This document shows positions 55,772 to 62,912 of a stretch of 64,000 nt of DNA, one piece after another. A program made the position numbers and the translations under genes. The stretch covers positions 138,024 through 202,023 of the forward strand of contig JAEZCC010000044.1 in the NCBI GenBank assembly GCA_023412715.1. The letters are read 5' to 3'. The notes beneath the pieces are model-generated. The model was not told the origin of the DNA. It did not search any database and saw nothing but the letters and a program-made list of their open reading frames with translations. Positions within the stretch are counted from its first letter, which is position 1. Every line of letters begins with the position of its first letter. The DNA is from Bacillota bacterium (lineage in GTDB: Bacteria > Bacillota > Clostridia > Oscillospirales > Acutalibacteraceae).

Positions 55772-57049
55772 ATGATTACAGCAATTGTCGGCGCCGACTG
55801 GGGCGACGAGGGCAAGGGGAAAATTACGGATGTCGAAGCCGCAAAATCCGACATCGTAATCCGCTTTCAGGGCGGATATAACGCAGGCCATACCATTATC
55901 AACCACTACGGCAAGTTTGCCCTGCACCAGCTTCCGTCAGGCGTGTTTTACGACCATATTACCAATATCATCGGCAACGGCGTTGCACTCAACCCGGAAA
56001 AGTTCATCGGGGAGCTGAACGGTCTGCTGGAGCGCGGCGTCAACAAGCCGAAGATTCTGGTTTCAAATCGGGCGCAGATTCTGATGCCGTACCACGTACA
56101 ATTGGATTCGTACGAAGAAGCGCGGCTTTCCTCCCGTTCGTTCGGCTCGACGAAATCGGGCATCGCGCCGTTTTATTCCGACAAATTTGCAAAGATCGGG
56201 TTCCAGGTCAGCGAGTTGTTCGGGGACGACGAATACCTGAAAGAGAAGGCCGAGCGCGTCGCAGCCCTCAAGAACGTGATGTTCGAGCATCTTTATCATC
56301 AGCCGAAGATTTCCGCCGAAGAGATTTTTGAAAAACTCAGGGAGTACAGGGAAATCCTGAGGCCGTATGTGGCGGATACGTTCGAGTATCTCTACCAGGC
56401 GGTCCGCGAAGGGAAAAACATCCTGCTGGAAGGTCAGCTCGGGGCGCTCAAAGACCCGGATTTCGGCATTTATCCCATGGTGACCTCCTCCAACACCCTC
56501 GCGGCGTACGGGGCGGTCAGCACCGGAATCCCGCCGTACGAAATCAGGAATATCATCGCTGTGGTCAAGGCTTATTCCAGCGCCGTGGGCGCAGGGGAAT
56601 TCGTCAGTGAGATTTTCGGCGATGAGGCCGAGCAGCTGCGCCGCGTCGGCGGCGACGGCGGCGAATACGGAGCCACGACGGGCCGTCCCCGCAGAATGGG
56701 CTGGCTCGACCTTGTGGCCTCGCGCTACGGCTGCCGCGTACAGGGCGCGACCTGTGTCGCCATGACAGTCCTCGACGCGCTGGGGTATCTGGACGAGATC
56801 CCGGTCTGCGTCGCGTACGAGCTGGACGGAAAACGAATCGACCGCTTTCCGACGACGGTGGAGCTGAAGCGCTGCAAGCCGATCCTCGAAAAGCTGCCCG
56901 GCTGGAAATGCAATATCCGCGGAATCCGGAAATTTGAGGATCTTCCCGAAAACGCGCGCCGTTATGTGGAGTTTGCGGAAAAAGCAATCGGCGTGCCGGT
57001 CGGCATTGTCTCCAACGGCCCATCCAGAGAAGACATCATCTATCGATAA
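55772..57049 (+). CDS. purA: Adenylosuccinate synthetase
   Basis: 425 aa from ATG 55772, which follows GGCGGAGTG and gives ITAIVGADWGDEGKGK; a GTG at 55760 adds four residues. The GTP-binding GDEGKGK and the GGYNAGHT segment, then TTGRPRRMGWLDLV, are family hallmarks. First AMP-specific step. The gene stands apart from purB with its own promoter. Confidence 0.95.
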   Translation: MITAIVGADWGDEGKGKITDVEAAKSDIVIRFQGGYNAGHTIINHYGKFALHQLPSGVFYDHITNIIGNGVALNPEKFIGELNGLLERGVNKPKILVSNRAQILMPYHVQLDSYEEARLSSRSFGSTKSGIAPFYSDKFAKIGFQVSELFGDDEYLKEKAERVAALKNVMFEHLYHQPKISAEEIFEKLREYREILRPYVADTFEYLYQAVREGKNILLEGQLGALKDPDFGIYPMVTSSNTLAAYGAVSTGIPPYEIRNIIAVVKAYSSAVGAGEFVSEIFGDEAEQLRRVGGDGGEYGATTGRPRRMGWLDLVASRYGCRVQGATCVAMTVLDALGYLDEIPVCVAYELDGKRIDRFPTTVELKRCKPILEKLPGWKCNIRGIRKFEDLPENARRYVEFAEKAIGVPVGIVSNGPSREDIIYR

Positions 57050-57138
57050 CCGCATCCGGTTCTCCCGATTTGGGAAAGCGCCGGCATTCTGCGTCTTATC
57101 CCGAAGTTACGACAATGCGGAAGGGAAGAAATGCCTAC

Positions 57139-58680
57139 ATGAGAAGAAAAAGCGAAGCCATTCTTGTGCTTGACTTCGGCGGGCAATACAGCCAGCTGAT
57201 TGCGCGCAGGGTGCGGGATCTTCGCGTCTACTGCGAGATCCGCCCGTATCATACGGCCGCCGAAAGCATCGGCGCGGGCGGATACAGGGGAATCATCTTC
57301 TCCGGCGGGCCGGACACCGTGTACGATGAAACGGCCCCAAAATGCGACGCAAAAATCTTCGGGCTCGGGATTCCCATTCTGGGGATCTGCTACGGCGCCC
57401 AGCTGATGGCTTTTGAGCTTGGCGGAAAGGTCCAAAGCGCGGCCAAGCGGGAATACGGGAAAACGGAAGTCTCGGCCGTGCAGGATTCCAGCCTGTTCCG
57501 GGGGATTCCGGAGCGTTCGGTCTGCTGGATGAGCCATACCGTCTACATTTTGGAAGTCCCTGAGGGCTTCCGCGTGACCGCAGCGAGCAAAACATGCCCG
57601 ACGGCGGCCATGGAAAACGAAGGCCAAAAGCTTTACGCGACACAGTTCCATCCGGAGGTCGAGCATACCGTCTGCGGGCAGGCGATTCTGAAAAACTTTC
57701 TGTACGGCATCTGCGGCTGCAGCGGCGACTGGCAGATGGAGTCCTTCGTAACTTCGACCATAGAAAACCTGAAGCGGACCATCGGCGGCAGAAAAGCCGT
57801 CTGCGCTCTGTCCGGCGGCGTCGATTCTTCCGTCGCCGCAGTCCTTGTGCACAAGGCCATAGGGAAAAACCTGACCTGCATCTTTGTCGACCACGGCCTT
57901 CTGCGCAAAAACGAAGGGGACGAGGTCGAGCGTGTCTTCCGGGATCAGTTCGATATCAACCTGATCCGCGTCAACGCGCAGGAACGTTTTCTGTCCAGAC
58001 TTCAAGGCGTGACGGAGCCTGAACAAAAACGTAAAATCATCGGGGAAGAATTCATCCGCGTTTTTGAGGAAGAGGCCAAAAAAATAGGTCGTGTCGACTT
58101 TCTGTGCCAGGGGACCATCTACCCCGACGTCGTTGAAAGCGGAACAGGCGACGCCGCCGTGATCAAAAGCCACCACAATGTCGGCGGCCTTCCGAAGGAC
58201 ATCGGGTTCACCGGCCTTGTGGAACCCCTGCGGTATCTGTTCAAGGACGAGGTCCGCAAAGTCGGCACGCAGCTCGGCATCCCGGAAAGCCTTGTCTGGA
58301 GGCAGCCTTTCCCAGGCCCCGGCCTCGCCATCCGCGTGCTCGGCGAAATCACCGGCGAGAAGCTGGACATTTTGAAGGAAGCCGACGTTATTTTCCGTGA
58401 AGAGATCGGCAGCGCCGGACTTGGGCGGCAGATCAACCAGTATTTTGCCGTTTTGACCGGAATCCGGAGCGTCGGCGTGATGGGCGACGGCAGGACCTAC
58501 GACTATACGATTGCGCTTCGCGCCGTGACGACGTCGGATTTCATGACGGCTGACTGGGCAAGGATCCCGTTTGACGTTCTGGCCAAGGTTTCGGACAGAA
58601 TTGTAAACGAGGTGCCCCACGTAAACCGCGTGGTGTACGACATTACCAGCAAGCCGCCGGCTACCATCGAGTGGGAATGA
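57139..58680 (+). CDS. guaA: GMP synthase (glutamine-hydrolysing)
   Basis: 513 aa from ATG 57139, the family length; earlier in-frame starts at 57070 and 57115 give a non-homologous extension. Glutaminase motif ILGICYGAQLMAFE (Cys near residue 81) with FHPEVEHT; ATP-pyrophosphatase loop CALSGGVDSSVAAVL near residue 222; dimerisation domain ending in PPATIEWE. The extreme 3' end is a recognised integration target for mobile elements, and mobile DNA starts right after the stop. Confidence 0.96.
   Translation: MRRKSEAILVLDFGGQYSQLIARRVRDLRVYCEIRPYHTAAESIGAGGYRGIIFSGGPDTVYDETAPKCDAKIFGLGIPILGICYGAQLMAFELGGKVQSAAKREYGKTEVSAVQDSSLFRGIPERSVCWMSHTVYILEVPEGFRVTAASKTCPTAAMENEGQKLYATQFHPEVEHTVCGQAILKNFLYGICGCSGDWQMESFVTSTIENLKRTIGGRKAVCALSGGVDSSVAAVLVHKAIGKNLTCIFVDHGLLRKNEGDEVERVFRDQFDINLIRVNAQERFLSRLQGVTEPEQKRKIIGEEFIRVFEEEAKKIGRVDFLCQGTIYPDVVESGTGDAAVIKSHHNVGGLPKDIGFTGLVEPLRYLFKDEVRKVGTQLGIPESLVWRQPFPGPGLAIRVLGEITGEKLDILKEADVIFREEIGSAGLGRQINQYFAVLTGIRSVGVMGDGRTYDYTIALRAVTTSDFMTADWARIPFDVLAKVSDRIVNEVPHVNRVVYDITSKPPATIEWE
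58669..58680 (+). other. Probable attachment site core (attL) at the guaA 3' end
   Basis: GAGTGGGAATGA at the guaA stop closely matches the GAGTGGGAATA core reported for Tn5801-type elements in guaA. Base composition and gene type change immediately after it. The matching right-end copy would lie beyond the window. Confidence 0.6.
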
Positions 58681-58695
58681 TTTGAGAGAGCCCTT

Positions 58696-58757
58696 GAACC
58701 AAGTAGTTATGCGGGTTCGTGGCTTATTGAGGTTCCCAATGGCAACGGTTTGGCAAC
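58696..58757. repeat. Candidate recombinase arm/core repeats
   Basis: An inverted pair GAACC (58696-58700)/GGTTC (58714-58718), a further GGTTC at 58731, and the direct repeat TGGCAAC at 58740-58746 and 58751-58757, 11 bases (one helical turn) apart. Position next to the guaA end fits integrase/excisionase binding sites. Confidence 0.4.
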
Positions 58758-58780
58758 ACTGATTCCAGAATTCATAAAAA

Positions 58781-58819
58781 GAGCTAGCTGATTTTAACCG
58801 ATCAGTTAGCTCCTTTTTT
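58781..58819 (+). terminator. Terminator downstream of guaA, within the element
   Basis: A 12-bp stem GAGCTAGCTGAT/ATCAGTTAGCTC (one G-T pair), 8-base loop, followed by CTTTTTTA. It can end guaA transcripts, replacing any native terminator displaced by integration, and the A-run on the other side may also stop leftward transcription. Confidence 0.88.
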
Positions 58820-58873
58820 ATTGAATGCCCATGTGCTAAGCAACATAATTTAATAAAGCGTTATTCGGACAGT

Positions 58874-59041
58874 CTAGTTTTTACATCCATTTTTGTCGCA
58901 TGTAATAGCCTCAGTAGTTAAAACCCAGTCCTCGGGATTGTCATCTATTCTCGCTCCGCAACCAGTGTAATTACCGTTTTTGAGATGTATTTTACCTTTT
59001 TCCGATTTTGTTGTGTCATTACCAATGTATTTAATGTTCAT
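58874..59041 (-). CDS. Small cysteine-containing protein of the element
   Basis: 55 aa: starts MNIKYIGNDTTKSEKGK, ends TEAITCDKNGCKN, with GCGARIDDNPEDW in the middle. Three cysteines and no membrane segment. GGAGGTG, overlapping the stop of the upstream XRE gene, serves as ribosome site, so the two are translationally coupled. I recall similar small proteins beside repressors in clostridial elements but cannot name a function. Confidence 0.75.
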   Translation of the reverse strand: MNIKYIGNDTTKSEKGKIHLKNGNYTGCGARIDDNPEDWVLTTEAITCDKNGCKN

Positions 59042-59046
59042 TATGT

Positions 59047-59499
59047 TCACCTCCTTTGTATGCTCGGATAATTATACCGCCAAGTATTATATTCCTCTTG
59101 GGTAATTTCTCCGTTTCTAAACTTTTCAGCCTCATGCTGCCAAGCACTGAACATATCAAGCATAGAAAGATAGGTTGTATCCTTGGATTTATCAAGTCTA
59201 AGGCAAAGCTCTCCATCAATTTCGCCAACTTTGATACCATATAAATCTTCCAATGCGAAAAAGGTGTGCATCAGACCAATATATGAGTCGATTTCAGGGA
59301 CAGTGAGGGCTTTTGGTGATACTTCCAGTGCCTCCGCCAAGGCATTCACCAGATTTTCTTTTGGAGTGCGGGTGCCTGATTCGTATTGCGCCATGCGCAC
59401 GTCGGCATTCCGCTTATCAAAGCCGACTTTTATTCCCAGCATTTTCTGCGTCATGCCGCGGAGATTTCGGATAAACCGAATTCGTTCACCGATAGCCAT
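59047..59499 (-). CDS. XRE-family transcriptional repressor
   Basis: 150 aa. N-terminal helix-turn-helix (RIRFIRNLRGMTQKMLGIKV, then MAQYESGTRTPKENLVNALA, residues about 6-65); the C-terminal half has no known motif but ends in a short acidic helix. Divergent from the excisionase/integrase genes, with matching 13-bp sites in both promoters, so it is probably the element's immunity-type regulator. Confidence 0.88.
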   Translation of the reverse strand: MAIGERIRFIRNLRGMTQKMLGIKVGFDKRNADVRMAQYESGTRTPKENLVNALAEALEVSPKALTVPEIDSYIGLMHTFFALEDLYGIKVGEIDGELCLRLDKSKDTTYLSMLDMFSAWQHEAEKFRNGEITQEEYNTWRYNYPSIQRR

Positions 59500-59543
59500 A
59501 ACCGTCTATCCCCTGTTCTGTGTAAGATTGAACTTGTAAATTC

Positions 59544-59573
59544 ATTATAGCTTATTTGTTTAAGAATCGTCAA
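59544..59573 (-). promoter_or_regulatory. Promoter of the XRE repressor gene
   Basis: On the minus strand: TTGACG (59573-59568), 18-base spacer, TATAAT (59549-59544). The spacer contains one copy of the 13-bp operator. Confidence 0.75.
59551..59563. promoter_or_regulatory. Operator copy 1
   Basis: CTTATTTGTTTAA, the exact reverse complement of the site at 59654-59666. It lies between the -35 and -10 of the leftward promoter. Confidence 0.65.
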
Positions 59574-59616
59574 GATATATTAAACAAAAAAGTTAAATAT
59601 TTTGAAGGAGAAGCCA

Positions 59617-59645
59617 TTGACACAAGCAAATATGCTTAGTATAAT
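59617..59645 (+). promoter_or_regulatory. Consensus promoter of the xis-int operon
   Basis: TTGACA (59617-59622), 17-base spacer, TATAAT (59640-59645): a perfect sigma-A consensus, directed into the excisionase and integrase genes. Confidence 0.9.
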
Positions 59646-59653
59646 AAAAATAG

Positions 59654-59666
59654 TTAAACAAATAAG
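59654..59666. promoter_or_regulatory. Operator copy 2
   Basis: TTAAACAAATAAG, just downstream of the rightward -10, where a bound repressor would block initiation. Same sequence as copy 1 in opposite orientation. Confidence 0.65.
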
Positions 59667-59681
59667 TTTAATACAAAGTGA

Positions 59682-59825
59682 ATGATCGTCCAAACAGATA
59701 CCTTCCGGGGAAGCAGGCCAAGACCTTTTGATAACACAAGCGAGCCTGCCAAGGAGGAAAAAACGGCACAGTGCCCAAAAAGGTTGCCTGCCAGGAAAAC
59801 GCGCGGGGAGAACGACGTAACTTAG
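59682..59825 (+). CDS. Candidate 47-aa leader peptide upstream of the excisionase gene
   Basis: ATG 59682 to TAG 59823-59825. Begins MIVQTDTFRGSRPRP and ends RLPARKTRGENDVT; strongly basic in its second half. The region is locally more GC-rich than its surroundings. There is no strong SD (only AAAGTGA). It overlaps hairpin arms GCAGGC (59713-59718) and two GCCTGCC copies (59744, 59786). It may be a true small protein, a leader peptide, or chance. Confidence 0.4.
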   Translation: MIVQTDTFRGSRPRPFDNTSEPAKEEKTAQCPKRLPARKTRGENDVT

Positions 59826-59846
59826 AGAACGAAAGGAGAGGCTTTT

Positions 59847-60041
59847 ATGAGCAATTTCTTTATGGGAGTGGACGAGGTGGCAACGGAACTGGAGGTGTCG
59901 AAATCCTTCGCCTACAAAATTATGCGTGAACTCAATGTCGAGCTGAAAAAGAAGGGGTATCTGACCGTTTCCGGCAAAGTCAGCCGAAAGTATTTTTTGG
60001 AGAAGCTTTGTTACGGCGAATCCAAAAGCGAAAAGGAGTGA
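59847..60041 (+). CDS. Excisionase-like small HTH protein
   Basis: 64 aa. MGVDEVATELEVSKSFAYKIMREL is a winged-helix/MerR-type excisionase fold (helix-turn-helix plus arginine-rich wing). AAAGGAGAGG lies upstream. Its position directly before the integrase (6 bases between the genes) supports Xis, the factor that directs excision. Confidence 0.8.
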   Translation: MSNFFMGVDEVATELEVSKSFAYKIMRELNVELKKKGYLTVSGKVSRKYFLEKLCYGESKSEKE

Positions 60042-60046
60042 TACGG

Positions 60047-61150
60047 GTGGCTGCTTATAAAGAGCCCCAAACAAACACATGGCGCGTAGTTTACCGCTAT
60101 ACCGACTGGAAAGGAGAACGAAAACAGACCCAGAAACGTGGGTTCCCAACCAAAAGAGAGGCCCTTGCGTGGGAACGCGAACAGCTTCAGAAGGTGAAAG
60201 CCGATCTGGACATGACATTTGAAAGTTTCGTGGCGGTTTACACAGAGGATATGCAAAACCGGATGAAGGAAAATACTTGGGCTACTAAGGAACATATCAT
60301 TCGTACAAAACTGGTTCCATTCTTCGGAAAGCGGAAAATAAGCGAAATTCAGCCAAAAGACATTATTGCCTGGCAAAATACCATGATTCGGTATCGGGAT
60401 GAGCATGGCAAGCCTTATTCGCCGGTTTATCTGAAAACACTCCACAATCAGCTCAGCTGCCTTTTCAATCATGCGGTGAAATATTACGGGCTTTCACAAA
60501 ATCCGGCGGCCAAGGTCGGAAACATGGGTAAGGCGAAAAACCGGGAAATGCAGTTTTGGACAAAAGACGAGTATCTGAAATTTGCCGATGCTATGATGGA
60601 CAAGCCGATGTCTTACTATGCGTTTGAAATGCTGTACTGGTGCGGCATCCGGGAAGGTGAGCTGTTGGCTTTAACGCCATCCGACTTCGATTTCAAAAAG
60701 AATGTGCTTTCCATCACAAAATCCTATCAGCGACTGAAAGGCAAGGACTTGATTACGACGCCGAAGACGCCAAAAAGCAACCGGGTGATTAAAATGCCGC
60801 AGTTTTTGAGTGATGAAATGCAGGATTTTCTCAAGACTTTATATGGGATTCAGCCGACAGATCGGATTTTTACTGTCACGAAATATTACCTTCATCATGA
60901 AATGAAACGGGGCGCGGCGACTGCCGGGGTAAAACGTATCCGCATCCATGATTTGAGGCATTCACACGTTTCGCTGCTAATTGAAATGGGCTTTTCCGCC
61001 GTAGCTATCGCCGACCGGCTCGGTCATGAGAGTATTGAAATTACATATAATTACGCCCATCTGTTTCCGTCGGAGCAGAAAGAAATGGCGGATAAGCTGG
61101 ATATTGAGCGTACTGGAAGGAGTGCTAAAGATGTTCCTGAAAAATCGTGA
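60047..61150 (+). CDS. int: Tyrosine recombinase (element integrase)
   Basis: 367 aa from GTG 60047 with AAAAGGAG upstream; the frame is open a little earlier inside xis. N-terminal AP2-like arm-binding domain (WRVVYRYTDWKGERKQTQKRGF), SAM-like core domain (residues about 60-150), catalytic domain with Arg in CGIREGELL (about 200), HDLRHSHVSLL (about 300), LGHESIEIT and the nucleophile Tyr in YNYAHLF (about 335). All catalytic residues are intact, so it should be active. Confidence 0.94.
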   Translation: MAAYKEPQTNTWRVVYRYTDWKGERKQTQKRGFPTKREALAWEREQLQKVKADLDMTFESFVAVYTEDMQNRMKENTWATKEHIIRTKLVPFFGKRKISEIQPKDIIAWQNTMIRYRDEHGKPYSPVYLKTLHNQLSCLFNHAVKYYGLSQNPAAKVGNMGKAKNREMQFWTKDEYLKFADAMMDKPMSYYAFEMLYWCGIREGELLALTPSDFDFKKNVLSITKSYQRLKGKDLITTPKTPKSNRVIKMPQFLSDEMQDFLKTLYGIQPTDRIFTVTKYYLHHEMKRGAATAGVKRIRIHDLRHSHVSLLIEMGFSAVAIADRLGHESIEITYNYAHLFPSEQKEMADKLDIERTGRSAKDVPEKS

Positions 61151-61454
61151 TGAAAAGGGTCGGTGGAGAAATAAAACTGTGGCGTTCCGGGCTTCACCGG
61201 AGGAGGATGAGCAGATTGAAACAGCGGTTCGGCTTTCCGGCCTAACCAAACAGGACTATATCATCCGGCGGCTGCAAAACCGCGATGTTGTGGTAGTTGG
61301 AAACCCGAGAGTCTATAAGGCACTTCGGAATCAGCTTGCGGCGGTGCTTACGGAGTTGCAGCGGATTAACGCCGGTGCAACGGTCAACAGTGAATTGCTG
61401 GACACAATTCGATTGATTGCTATCAGCATGGACGGCATGAAGGAGGACCGATAG
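61131..61454 (+). CDS. MobC-like relaxosome accessory protein
   Basis: 107 aa from ATG 61131 (AAGGAGTG upstream), overlapping the integrase by 20 bases. KTVAFRASPEEDEQIETAVR then GLTKQDYIIRRL is the ribbon-helix-helix-like start of plasmid mobilization proteins; the C-terminal half is helical (LAAVLTELQRINAG). It likely helps the relaxase at oriT. Confidence 0.75.
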   Translation: MFLKNRDEKGRWRNKTVAFRASPEEDEQIETAVRLSGLTKQDYIIRRLQNRDVVVVGNPRVYKALRNQLAAVLTELQRINAGATVNSELLDTIRLIAISMDGMKEDR

Positions 61455-61455
61455 A

Positions 61456-62601
61456 ATGGGTTTATCCAAAGAAAAAACGACTGCCCTTGATTCATCTGTT
61501 GGCGCAGACGATGGGCAGCCGCTTCATAACACTACTGACAAAATTATAGCAGATGAGGATTCGGAAAGCAAGGAAACCGAAAAGTATTTGGAAGCGTATC
61601 AACGAGATGTACTCCGAATGATGGACCCGGCTTACCTTCACTCGGTTTCCATGAACGAGCTTTATGAAACGGTCTATCCGAGCCGACCGCCGTTGATTGA
61701 CGGACTGCTCTATCCGGGTACATATCTGTTTGTGGGCGCGCCGAAACTCGGTAAGAGTTTCTTTATGGCACAGCTTGCTTACCACATCAGCACGGGACTC
61801 CCGCTCTGGAATTTTTCCGTTAAACAGGGCACAGTGCTATATTTGGCGCTTGAGGATGATTATAAACGGTTGCAGGAGCGTTTGTTCCGGATGTTCGGTA
61901 CAGACAGCGCGGAGAATCTCTACTTTTCCATTGCCGCTAAGCAGCTCGGAAACGGTCTGGAAGAACAGCTCCAGAGATTCACACAAGAGCACTCCGGAAC
62001 GAACCTGATTATTATCGACACGTTACAGAAAATCCGGGAGATCGGCGGAGATTCTTATAGCTACGCGAACGACTATGAAATTATCACGAGGCTGAAGCAG
62101 TTTGCAAATGACTCCGGCGTTTGCCTGTTGTTGGTGCACCATACCCGGAAGCAACAGGCCAATGATCGATTCGATATGATTTCAGGCACCAACGGCTTGC
62201 TAGGCGCGGCGGACGGTGCTTTCCTATTGCAAAAGGAAAAGCGCACAAGTAACGACGCTACGCTGGATATATCCGGACGTGACCAGCAGGATCAACGGCT
62301 GTATCTTAAGCGTGATCCGGAAACGCTGGCATGGATATTGGAAAAAGCTGAAACGGAATTGTGGAGGGAACCGCCAGATCCCATACTGGAGGCAGTGGCT
62401 TCTATTGTTACGCAAGAGCAGTCGGTTTGGAATGGAACTCCAACAGAACTTGTGAAACGGTTGGGACTAAATATGAAGCCGAACGCGTTGACTCTGCGGC
62501 TGAATGTGAAAGCCGGGCGGTTGCTCAATGAGCATGGAATCCGTTATGAGAGCAGCCGTAATCATACCGGGAGAAATATCCGACTGACGCGGGAGAAATA
62601 G
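61456..62601 (+). CDS. RepA-like AAA ATPase (AAA_25 family)
   Basis: 381 aa, one base after the MobC-like gene. Walker A FVGAPKLGKSFFMAQLA near residue 93, then VLYLALEDDYKRLQERL, Walker B LIIIDTLQKI and a sensor-like LLLVHHTRKQ. Resembles hexameric RepA helicases of plasmids and integrative elements, suggesting the excised circle can replicate. The C-terminal part (from about 290) looks like a winged-helix domain. No replication origin could be assigned with certainty. Confidence 0.85.
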   Translation: MGLSKEKTTALDSSVGADDGQPLHNTTDKIIADEDSESKETEKYLEAYQRDVLRMMDPAYLHSVSMNELYETVYPSRPPLIDGLLYPGTYLFVGAPKLGKSFFMAQLAYHISTGLPLWNFSVKQGTVLYLALEDDYKRLQERLFRMFGTDSAENLYFSIAAKQLGNGLEEQLQRFTQEHSGTNLIIIDTLQKIREIGGDSYSYANDYEIITRLKQFANDSGVCLLLVHHTRKQQANDRFDMISGTNGLLGAADGAFLLQKEKRTSNDATLDISGRDQQDQRLYLKRDPETLAWILEKAETELWREPPDPILEAVASIVTQEQSVWNGTPTELVKRLGLNMKPNALTLRLNVKAGRLLNEHGIRYESSRNHTGRNIRLTREK

Positions 62602-62609
62602 GAAAAGGC

Positions 62610-62682
62610 GTGACGATGGTGACGGTATTTCAGATAGTGGGCCCGGTGTCTCAGACATCGACACCATCGTCACAGCCGTCAC
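62610..62682. repeat. Long inverted repeat after the RepA-like gene
   Basis: GTGACGATGGTG (62610-62621) pairs perfectly with CACCATCGTCAC (62662-62673). Overlapping GTGACGG (62619)/CCGTCAC (62676) and GGTGTC (62645)/GACACC (62660) can form alternatives. Lacks a T-run, so origin, protein site or RNA structure is possible. Confidence 0.7.
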
Positions 62683-62708
62683 GGAGAGTTTGGGTGGAGT
62701 GCAAGGAT

Positions 62709-62865
62709 GCCCTTTTTAAAGGGCGTCCCCCTGTTGGGGGCACTGTCCGCAGACAGTGGGGCAAAGCCCCAACCGCTGCAGGCGGATAACTACCTCGTAG
62801 GGCGCAAAGGCACTTTTGATGCGAAGTGTCAAAAGTGCTTTTGCGTTACTTTTGACAAAAGTAAC
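62709..62865. other. Tandem stem-loop array, candidate oriT
   Basis: Eight short stem-loops in 157 bases: 62709-62724, 62727-62740, 62741-62758, 62758-62770, 62773-62785, 62790-62800, 62810-62838 and the near-palindrome 62845-62865 (GTTACTTTTG/CAAAAGTAAC). It sits between the RepA-like and relaxase genes, where oriT is expected. The last two share ACTTTTG/CAAAAGT arms. An open frame (from ATG 62707) runs across it, probably non-coding. Confidence 0.65.
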
Positions 62866-62912
62866 AAAACCCGGCATTCGCCGAATATTAGCCGACAAAG
62901 AAAGGAGAGTCA

